The notes under the pieces: model-generated
What the model was told of the DNA's origin: nothing
What the model saw: the letters and a program-made list of their open reading frames with translations, nothing else
Database searches by the model: none
NCBI GenBank assembly: GCA_944989445.1
Contig: CALYLW010000043.1
Coordinates: 250,501 to 314,500, forward strand
Direction of reading: 5' to 3'
DNA from: Ampullaceana balthica
Taxonomy: Eukaryota; Mollusca; Gastropoda; Lymnaeidae
DNA length: 64,000 bases
Translations under genes and position numbers: made by a program
Shown here: positions 50,101 to 62,100 of the stretch, piece after piece
How positions within the stretch are numbered: position 1 is the first letter of the stretch
How the letters are laid out: every line of letters begins with the position of its first letter

Positions 50101-53100
50101 TAGTATTTTTAATTGATTAATAAACAATCTTTATTTTAAAAGAAGAACTACTTAAAACTGATTTGAAATGCCTAAGATAAAGTTATTGTTTTTAAATGTA
50201 AAAATAATCTCACATTGATGTTTGAAAGCACCCCATTCTTAGCTATTTAAAAGCATACTTGTACGCATTAAAAGACACATACATCACTACACTTACCAAT
50301 AGTAGACCAGTTGATTCTTTCTGACTTCACTGAATTGTGAGGCAGTTACTGCTGTGATTTGCTTTGATTTTGTTAAAAGGGCACATTTTTTTAAACAAAT
50401 CAATCAATCATAGCAGAAAATACATTGTATTGCCTCCTAAACTAATTTTAAGGTTAGAATCATATGTCAAATTATTATAGATAAAGTCATAAAAGATTTT
50501 TAGAAAGGTAAGATATAAAAAGCAATTATTTGTTTTAATGTCAGATGTGATAAAAAATACTAGACAAACCTTGTTATTTTTATTTTAGAAGCATATACTT
50601 ACTTTACACAATGTAAATATTTAATTAAAAAATTAAAGCCTAATAGACTGATATTGAAAGTTTGTTGAAATTTTGAAAAAATGCTACTTGGATGAACCTG
50701 AATCATAGGACAATTCTGTTAATTATTTTGAAAGCACATGGAATAAAATTTTATTTAGAATGAGTTCACAAATTTTGTTATACAAATTTATCTAAGATGC
50801 CTTGAGACTGTAAGCTCATAGCTTTTCAGGCTTACCCGTATCTTTATTTAATAACTTCTTTTCTAGAGGTCTTTACCATTTCATTTTTTGGTTTTCATGT
50901 GATCACTTGACCCATTTAAAAAAAATAAAATAAAATATACAAACATGCCCCACTCTGAAATTTACCAAACAATATACTAAATGTATGGACCTAGAACTTT
51001 TCTAATGTGTCAAGCAAACGTTACATTTCCAGCACAATTTGAACATTAGGAAAAAAATTTTTGTTGCAACTATTTAATTATTTGTTTCTCATTACAGGTT
51101 TCAGTAAAGTTTTGAATCTCTGTGCATACATGACATCTTCTGGGGATCAAGCAGATGCAATAAAGTTGATCTATAACACAGTGGAGAAATATAAGTTGAT
51201 TGTTGAATGTACACTGAAGTCGTTTGGATTTTCTTGGGAGCTGCTGCGTTCTGTTTCAGATAGTATATCAAATGTACCTGGTAAATTGCAGATAATATAA
51301 ATTCTGACTTCTGACATTTAATTCAAAGTCACAAGAAGTTTGGCTAAAATAGTTTTTTTGTCATTGGTTCAATTAAATTTAAAACTAAATATTGATATAC
51401 ATATTTTTTCATGTTAAGGTAAATTAAAATGTAGATTTATAAATTATGTGCTTATCAATAAAATATACTTTTGACACAACCATCTAAAAGTCCGAAGGCT
51501 ATAACATAATGAAATGTTTAGCCTTAAATCTCACAATAAAAAACTTTAAAAACTCATATTATTGAAAAATTTTGAATCCATTATAGTGTTAAAAATTGAA
51601 TTAGGTAACAATTCCAGAAATGGCTTTATTTCTAATACAGAAAAAATATGTGGAGTTTTTCATGATCACTATCTCAAAGCTGGACAACCAGGACCATGTT
51701 TGCAATGTGGCATATCACCCATGCAATCTTCTGTGCTCACTGTAATAACATATTTATTTTTAAATGTTATAGTGATTTTAAAAAAACCCAAACATTTAGT
51801 CAATGAAATTAACCATTACTAAAAAAAAATTATATTGGAAGAATGGTAAATTTACTAATGTTTTAATACCTATTTAGTAATTTCAGAGGTCTTTTAAAGC
51901 TATGGTATCTAAAGTTTTAATAAGGATGCATTGATTGCTTTTTACCAGGCACTGGAGATGCTTGTAGAGCCTAAATTTTTGAATGATGATTTAGTCATAA
52001 GTCCAGCTCAAAAACCCAGTGTTGTTGGCTCAGCCCTTGAATTTAATGGACCTTGTGATGCTAAGGTGGCAGCCCTGCTGGATCCTTTCGGCTGTCGCAC
52101 ATGTTCAGTTTTGCTAATGCAAGGGAATGTCCGTCTGCTAAAGATATTTTTTACGTAAGCTCCAAATTTTATTAAAAATATTAAGTAACAACCCTTCCAT
52201 ACATAGCAAGTCATTCTATTTTTATTAAGAAAACTCTGGCTCTGTTCCAATATGTAGAAAGTTCTACTAATTTTCTGAGATTGTCTGTATTTCTGTTCCC
52301 CTACACAGAAAATTGTTATACTTTTTGTGTGTTTCAGGCCCTTGGTTATTACCTTGAGTATCAATTCAGTTTTCTTGCATATTTTGTGCCATAGATTAAA
52401 GTCAGTCATACATAGATATAAAATCACTAAAAAACACAAAAAATCATAAGTCTAGAAGTATAAGCAGTTATTAATTTGGATGAGTACTAATTCAATAGAA
52501 ATCTGATGGATTCTAAGCTTGTAAGAATCATCACATTCCAGATACGCTCTTATCACAGTTCATAAACCCCAAAACTGCAAATATTTCTATTCTAAAATAT
52601 ATCACCTTTTAAAGATTACACAGTAAATTACTTATTAAAATTAATCTGTGTAAATAGTTTTACCTCATAACTAACTACACTGCACTGGAATTTATAACTA
52701 TGCCTGATTTTCTAAAATAATTTGCATTACTAATTATAAATTCAAGTGAAGTACAGAAACTTATGTGGTAAAATAGTACAAATATTTACAAAGATAAACA
52801 AAATTCTATGATAAAACATATATGTTCTTTGGTGTTATGTATATTTAAAATTTCCTAAAGACTTAACAAGACTAATGAAAATATTTGTTTTATCAGTGAA
52901 ACTTTTTTTTATCTATTGGACATTTAATATATATTTTAAACCTTATTATTTCAGTTCATCTACAAGAGACAGTGTCTGTATTGATTTAAACTCCAAAGCT
53001 ATCAGGGTGAACTTAAAAGAAGAAGAGAAAGTTTTTGACATTTCACAAGAACTTGGTGTTCTGTCTTTGCAAGGGGAAACAATAACATGCAAAGTAAAGG

Positions 53101-56100
53101 GAGACAATCCTTTTGAAATGGAAATCTATTTAGGACCTAAAGTTCTCAAGACTTTGGTGGTGCCATTCAACAGGTATATATTTTTTGTCCTTATTATTAG
53201 TCAGAGGGATAGTTTGAGTGATCTAAGCTAGAGCAGTGCTACTCAAAGTGGTGATCCGTGGACCGGTGCGGGTACGTGGGCAATCCGCTGCCGATCTGCG
53301 GAAGTTATCAAGAAAGGACAAAAAAGTATAATTATAATCCTCCATTTGCAACCATTAATACTAGCCCTATAGAATATTTCTATTTTTTGGGCAGTAAGCA
53401 TATGAAATTAAATAAAACAAATAAAATAAATTATACATATTTCGTTACCACGTCAATACAGGAAAAATAGTGCACCAATCCCTGGAGCAATGGAAAAATT
53501 CATGCTGGTCCGCCATACTAAAAAGTTTGAGAAGCACTGAGCTAGAGGACTAGATTAATTTTAGCATGCGCACAAATCAATAAAATGCTGCCTAAGCTTA
53601 TTTTGTTCTCTGGTGTTCAAGGACATTCATGCTCTCCTGCCCCCCACCCCCTTATATTAAGCTATACCACTGTTTTTATTTTCTCATTTAATAAAGTTAT
53701 TATTTTAATGCACAATAACAATAGTTTTTTTTATAAATATTACAAAAGTTATAATAGTAACTTGAACTTGTTTCGACATTTATTACAGATATGAACTTAA
53801 AATTTCATCAGATGAGTTTCAAAACTCTTCTAATAATGCAATGGTTTTGATAACTGGCAGTAATTTTAAGGTAAATAATAAATAACCACTCTGTGTCTGT
53901 TATATCAATTAAATGATTGAAACTGAAGTTGTTCAATGATGAATTTAAATATTATGTTTGCAATGTTTCTGACAATGGCACCAATACTTTTTATGTTATA
54001 CGTTTCTTATTCGATTACAGATATATATACGTTCATATGTTTAAGGATGTATTCTAAGAAGGCACTAAATATAAAGTTTTCTTACTGAAGTTTCCTGTTT
54101 TTAAAAAACATTTAATTATTAGCAAAACCCTCTAGTTAATAGCATTCTTTTAGTGTTTCCTCTTCAAATATTTGAACAGTTTGATTACCTTAAAAGGGCT
54201 CTTCATTAAACTTGAGAAAATAAATAGACAATCTTTTATATATAAAATATCAACAATGAATTAATTTTTCAGCCTTATGCTTTTAAATGAGACATCAAGT
54301 TTATGTAAAAATATATTACATAGTATAATTTCGTTCTGATCTCTTTATGCTGATTTGTTTTGTTTTATCCATAATTTATCTATATTGCTCTCTCTAATCT
54401 GCAAACCTTTAACTTTCTCTTTCCTCAGTCTTCGAATAACTCATTAAAAGTAGGAATGAGACTAGAGGCGGTTGATAGGGCAAACCCACACCTGATCTGT
54501 TGTGCAACAATAAGTAAGTGCACCTGATCTGTTGTGCAACAATAAGTAAGTGCAGCTGATCTGTTGTGCTACAATAAGTAAGTGCAGCTGATCTGTTGTG
54601 CTACAATAAGTAAGTGCACCTGATCTGTTGTGCAACAATAAGTAAGTGCAGCTGATCTATTGTGCTACAATAAGTAAGTGCAGCTGATCTGTTGTGCTAC
54701 AATAAGTAAGTGCAGTTGATTTAGCGTATAAATCTCTTTAAGTTAAGTTCTCTTATTCCCACATAACACATGTGTATCACTAAAAGTAAAATAAAAACAT
54801 TATGATAACAAATGCATTTGTGAATTTCTCTCAGATTATGAGTTAAAGAATTATTTCCCTCATTGTTGAAGTCCTCTAATTTCTATTCTTAATATGATTT
54901 TTGTGTGTGCATTGTGGATTGATACGAAGTGAGTTGCCTTGCTTAATTTTAAACTTGTGGTCAACTAAAGCATAATTTTCTCAATACTCAGGTGACATTA
55001 ACCCTGTGACAGATGAAGTTCTCATTCATTTTGATGAGTGGGCTAATAGTTACGACTATTGGACCAAGTTTGACCATGAGGATCTACATCCCATTGGTAA
55101 AGAGAGTCAATTATAATCATAGATTTTTTAAGATTATTTAATAATACCTATTAAATAAGGCATGGCCAATGGAGACCAGTGCAACAGGAGAGCTCTATAC
55201 TCACACAATGTTGTATGGCACTCCCCAGCAGATGGAGCTGTTTGCCAGGGTACTAGATTGGTTTTTAAGAGGGTAAGCTCAAGCCCAAAGAAAAATGTAG
55301 TTAATTGTACAGATGGAAAAGGAAATGGGAGGGGGGCATAACAATTCTGACTATGTTATTTAAATTGCCCATCATTTTTATTTAAGGCTTCATGGACCAC
55401 AGAGGTGTTTCCCTGTCTGAAACAAGGGAACTCAGACCAGAACTCCAACCACCACGTGGTGAGTAGCTCAGTGGCTGACATGAAGGTTACTACATCAAAC
55501 ATTTATCTATCCTCTTCTCTTGAACATGCATTATAAAGATAGCTGATGCAAGACTGTTTTTTTAAAAAGTAACAATTTATTTACATTGAATTAATCATTA
55601 TACAAGTTTATGCCAGTCAAGAGTTCAACTGATGAAAAGTCTTCAGGAGGAAAATTTCAGTGCACAAAAATAATAATCTCATTCAAAGAAAATCATTGGG
55701 GGTCATAATTAGGGGTCTACCGATATATTGGTTGGCCGATATATCGGCACTGATATCTGGATATCGGTAATATCGGTATCGGTAGCATGTAAAGGTCCCG
55801 ATATTGACGTCACCGATATTTCATAAAAAGTGACATTTTGACCCCCCAAAAAAACGGAAACAAAAAAACTATCATTTAGATTTACAATATCTTGACAAAT
55901 TAATATATCGACCCCGATACCGGTATTGAAATAGTCAAAAGAGACCTAGTATTAAAATGTACAGCTACGATACAGTATGCCATGTGCTTTGATATTGTTT
56001 AGGTATCGGCCGATTTTCGTATACTCAGAAATACTGTGTAAATAGTGCCGATGCCAAGTATACCGTAATTGCTCTAATAAATGTATAACATGTAAACATT

Positions 56101-59100
56101 ATGTTCACGTAATTGCTCTAATAGCAAAGATGCACGCAGAATCGCAGATGTCTAAAACATTTCGCTTCGTATGGAATAACAAAATGTACCGTGTGCAGAC
56201 TTGTTGTCTTTGGCAACCATTCAACCTTCAACCTCATTTTCACTCTATTACTATTACTTTGTTCTCATTGTTTCATTCATAAAAGGTGGCCGTGTGCAAA
56301 CGCCATTAAACTATTGGTTAGAAATAATAATTATGAGTCAAGGTTGAAGTTTCAAAATAACTTCCAAATTTTGCTTGTACATTTTTATAAAGGACGGTTC
56401 GTTTTGTTATGAGTCCTATGTAGGTCATGATCTGGAACTTGTAAACACATCGGAAACTTCGTTTCAGGAAAAATAAATCGGTAATATCGGCAAAACTGGA
56501 TATTGGTTGACCCCTTAATTATAAAATATAAATTATTACGTTTGATAAATTTAAGAATGACGTCATCAAATATGACAGCTGTTATTTTTGTCCTAACAAA
56601 TACTCATATCGGCACTCATATAGGAAAAAAATATCGGTAATATCGGCAAAAATGCTTATCGGTAGACCCCAAATATAAAATATAAATAATTAGGAGTGAT
56701 AAATTTAAGAATGATGTCATCAAATAAGACCGCTGGCTTTTGTCCTAACAAATATTCATATCGGAAAAAAAATATCTGTAATATCGGCGAAAATGCATAT
56801 CGGTAGTCCCCTAATAAAAAAGATAAATAATTAGGAGTGATAAATTTAAGAATGATGTCATCAAATATGACCGCTGGTTTTTTGTCCTAACAAATACCCT
56901 ATCGGCACTCATATCGGAAAAAAATATCGGTAATATCGGAAAAAATGCATATCGGTAGTCCCCTAATATAAAAGATAAATAATTACGAGTGATAAATTTA
57001 AGAATGACGTCATCAAATATTACCGCTGGTTTTTGTCCTAACAAATACTCATATCGGCAAAAAAAAATATAGGTAATATCGGTATCGGCAATATCGGCAA
57101 AAAAGCATATCGGTAGACCATTAGTCATAATCTTTCAGTTGTTTTGATTCCTATAACAGAAACTGTTAGACCCATCCTATATAATAAAAGGCTATGTTCC
57201 GTGCGGTCATGGATAGCGATTGGTCCCTTAAACATATATGACTCCTACAGCCAATCATATTGAACACGTTTACGCGGACGTTCAAAACGAGTTATTTTTG
57301 GTGCAGTATTTCTTCCAAGACTTTATTTTGAGTTATGCGCATTGGGATTTATAGTCGAAAGCTCTGTTTTTACGAGTTATTTATTTTAACTATAATGAAT
57401 AGTATTTTTGACGTGATGCACATGTATGCCGGTCGAGACGGCTGTTGGAGGGGAGTGACAACATGCCACCGAAGGGTGGCGGAACGTCCTTGGACGGGCT
57501 TTGTTGCTCGTATTTAAATAATTAAATAAGCTGGTATGAAATGAGGCAGTTAGTGTAAAAGTAAATATCTATCAGGCATATGTGCACTGCTTGTTCCTAA
57601 AAGTTATTTAAAGTGTGGATCATTCATGAGCTTGAACTCATTAGCTTCCACCAACGAAGTGTGTCACATTTTGTGAATTCTTTGGCAGGTCACAGTGCCT
57701 AAATACGGTGGTTTTTGTAATGCACTTTAGAGTCTAGCATAACCTCTTCAGTAAGTGTAGTTATTGTTGCACAACAGATCAGCTGCACTGTTTAGGGCAT
57801 GTAAAGAAAATAGAACCAAAAAAAGCCGCCAGCTTCTTTAGAAAAAAAATGGAAGGATGCCATTGATATGCAGTGTGACACAACTTACTATTATTGATAC
57901 CAAAGCAATGGCAAAGAGGCTTGAACTTTTGCTTACCCTTTGCTTCAGTTCAATTTCTAGCCCTGTATATTTGTCCTCACATCTTTTGCTGACTTTAAAT
58001 GTCCCGGTTACTTGATTTATGGTGTAAGCAAACATTATTAGAAGACTAATTTAAACAAATATTTCATACTAGGTACGACCCGCGGCCTAGCATACACCGC
58101 AGACTTGCTCATCATAGATAGTGCAAAGAAAGGGGGGTGGGGTGAGAGAACAGACACAAACAGCAGCACGAAGTAATGAAAAAAAAAGCGAGTAAACGTG
58201 GAGACATGTGCACTGTGGTTGTTGTTACCTGCCCCAGGGCCGGCTTTAGGAAATTGGAGGCCCTAGGCAAATTGAATTTGGTGGCCCTAAATGTAATAGG
58301 AAAAAAATTACATACGGAAAGAATAAAATTACACAATTTATTAAAAACTACCTGTATTTATATCTAAATCAACAAATAACTGACATTTATACAACCATAG
58401 TCGTGCAGATGTCATAAACCTTCAACAAAAATCAACTTTTCGTGCTTTGATTGGCAGCAAAGTCCGCAATAAATTGTAAATAATCCAGAGACTGGACGAT
58501 ATCTCGTTCGATAGATATCATTGCCAGACTGTTCAAGCGTTCTTGCGTCATAGTCGTTCTCAAATAGTTTTTTTAATTAATTTCAACTTGGAAAAACTTC
58601 TTTCCCCTGATGCAACAGTAATCGGAATAGTCAATGCTATACGAAGGGCTATAGCAACATTTGGAACAGCAGTATTCAAACCATGATCATAAATAAAACG
58701 TAAAACATCAAGAGAAGACGAAACAGTATCTGGAACAATGCTGGAAAATATTTGCAATTCCCTGCGTTTCGACATTTTCACAAGAAGGAAGCAACAAGGG
58801 TGTTCCAGTAGTCTGGAAAAATTAAAAGTTTAATAAACTCTATTATACAGTTGCAATTAGCATCACTGCATCACTTCACTGGATAGAGAATAAAATTCTG
58901 TGTATGTAAATTCAAATTGGCGATGGAAGGTGAGCTAGATAAATTTTAGTAGAAACATTTACATGTAAATAAAAATTGTAAATCAAAAAGGCGAACATTT
59001 CATTCCTTGTTTTGGAACTCGTTAATTGCAAATTATAACATTAAAAACAGTTAATTATTATCCAGCAGTCAATTAAAAACATTTTCAGACATAAATTATT

Positions 59101-62100
59101 AATATACGCCGGCAATGGACAAAGTTATTGTCGTAACCTATGATAGGTTAACGACGAATATGTCAAATTTTGACAGATCAAATCTCCCTGTCAAAAAAAC
59201 TATTTAAATATTACTAAAATATTGACCCATGGTGTTTAATATCAGTAATGAGATCAGAGGAAAGTATAAGAAGGAGATGGACAGAACAGGAGGGACTTGG
59301 TGTGACTCTAAAGACGTTGAATACGTCAGGAGTTCATCCTCAGACAGACTCTTATTCTTATTGATGGAGGGGACAGACAAGAATGGACAGATGTATAAAG
59401 AGGAAAAGGATGATATGGGCGATAATAAATTTTCTTTTGACATTCCCCGTAGTGCTAGAAGTTATTAACAAAATTGTAGTTTTAGAAAGAAATCGTACCT
59501 TTTAGTAATCGAATTAAATCATCAATAGCGCGCCTAAGAGAAGACAGATTTGACATCAATAAAACAAGCAATAAATATTAATCTTCATTGGCATGACGTT
59601 AAACTCCATCCACACCGAGTGAATCATTAGCGTTGTACGGCGCTAATGACCTTTCTGTGTTGAAGAGCTGTTATGATGTTACAAACTAAAAAACTCACAA
59701 ATAGACTGCAAAAGGTGACTTTTAAAAAAAGAGTAATCTTACTTCCCCCATCCCACTGTGGATGGAGTAACGTGGGGGAAAGGAAAGGAATGTGTCTCCT
59801 TTCACGGGCTTGTATCGATATATCAAATCAAGTTGGGTTCCTTTCATATGAAACATCAGACACCGTATCTCTTTCATGTCAAGCCTTCTAGCCGGCAAGT
59901 CTGTCCCCATCCCCCCTTCTCAATATCAACATTGTCCTTGATTAATCTGCACCTATTACGCCATTTTCTCTAACTCGAAAACTAAGTAAGTCGATTTTGT
60001 TTTTCGGGTCCCTTTTATTTCAACTTAGAGAGGTCAGACTGTATATATTTTTTTCCTAGAGTCTTGTGCGAGGCCCCCACTAATCGGAGGCCCTAGGCGG
60101 CCGCCTAGTTTGCCTATGCCTAAAGCCGGCCCTGCCTGCCCCCCCACCCTTTACTACCATACCTTGCCAGCCATAAACTGTGATTGGCAGACCCTAGCGA
60201 GGTTTAGTCATATTCGCAAAAAAGGAGGAAAAGAACGGGCAGAAACAAACATTTAAAAATTAAAAACAAAATATCCGAGCTGTGGCTTGAACCCAGGACA
60301 TTCCGCATTCAAGGCGGACATGATAACCACTGCACTACGAATCACATGTTATTCTGTGAAGGAACAACGCACATTACTGCCAGAAAAACTGTTGCCCCCC
60401 CTTTTTTTTCTTATCATCCAACTATGCTTGTCAACAGTGATCGATCGATTTGCACATACTCGCTTTGGTGAAATATATATATATATATAGATAACATATA
60501 CTACATTTCATGTATGTGCCCATGTATAACATAAGTTATGTGCAGTTGTCATAACTAGTAAATTTAGTAGTATCCCCCATGTTTTTTGTTAGCTATTAAC
60601 CAGTTCTATTTGAATATTTTCAGATTTTTCTGTTTCAGTTTCTCTTCAAAATTGTTTTGTTCTTTAAAGCAATTAAAATAAGGTTGTGATCCTCAAGACA
60701 TGATTTTGCATGAGATTTCTAAATAATTACACAAATCATCAATCAGCTCTAGTTTTTTTTAATTGTTTCACCAAGTTACTAACTTGGCACAGATACAAAT
60801 ATAATAAAATTCTTTATAATGATTAAGACTTCAGTTTTCCATTATATTTGTTTAATTCTGTTCTAGGCTACAGAAGACCATTTGATTGGATCACATATTT
60901 AAAGGACATTAATGCTGAGCCTGTGCCCTTTGACCTGTTCAATGAGGTTGGTTATTTTGAAGTTCAAGCCTCTCTTTGCCTGTCCTGTTTTCCTATGAGT
61001 CTGAAGATATTCAACAAAAAACAAAATACTTTACATCATTCTCATTCTTGTGGTCTAGTCTACATATTATACACAATTATCAGTAACCTAGTCTAGATTT
61101 TGTTAATCATAACCCATTCCATTAAAAAAAATGATGGAATCCGGTAACAACATGAATTAAATTAGCTTGAAACAGCTGTTCTGTTTGCTTAATAATTTAT
61201 TGAGCTCTTGTGTTTGTTATAAAAGAAATGAAATGTCACAGTATAGACGGCTTTAGCAGGGTCATATTTGGGGCTTAGAGTTGTAAAACTAGGGTTTATA
61301 ATACAACACATCTCCTATTTGTTGCCCCATCGTTTGCCACCCCCAAATCCTCACCCCATTAAACCCACCACTGGTTGAAAACAAATATTTCACTCTTTTA
61401 AATAAATCAGTACAATATTTTATATGCACTCCTATTATGATTTAAATTATTGAAACATTGCCTCAATGTTTCTCTTAAGAAACAAACTGATGGCACACCA
61501 CGAGACCTGACTCACAAGGCACAATTTGAACTTGGGTTTAACAGCTTCAAGGGAGGCAACTCTTCTTACCAGTCTTGTAGAAGCAGCAAATTTACTTCTC
61601 ATGGTAAGCTATATATAACAATTTTGTAACAATGCTAAGTTATCACATGTTTTAGACAGCTAACCCCAAGCACATTATTATTGAGTATGCTGTGATGAGC
61701 TAAGAACTGCACATTAAATTATGTAATCTTTATGATATCTTATTTTAAAATATTCCAGGCCTTGAATTTGAAGCCAAACAGTATCTAAGTAAATTAGAGG
61801 AAAGTTTACAGTTACCTGAAAGCCATAGTATACTGGATATATTTAAACAATTATTCTGTTTGCTCCCATCCCCTTTATCAGTGGAAGCATTAAGGTAAAC
61901 ATTAAGCATTAATGAGTAAACTATTTGGGTTAAGTCACATTACTTTTAACTCTAGAATTATTAAAAAGATTTAGAATACAAAAATTAAATATGATTGATA
62001 AATCATTTTATTCATGTGTAGTATCTAGTATTATAAACAACTCAAACTGTACTTAATTAACAAAATAAATTAAAGAAACATGTGTACAGGAATATGAGGT

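Noticed and set aside
54492..54720. Regular 32-bp repeats resembling a CRISPR array
   Set aside because: There are no unique spacers; it is a head-to-tail minisatellite in an animal gene.
59229..59468. 79-codon plus-strand open frame inside the hAT element at 58235-60134
   Set aside because: It matches no transposase region I recognise and is on the opposite strand to the transposase fragment; possible remnant but unsupported.
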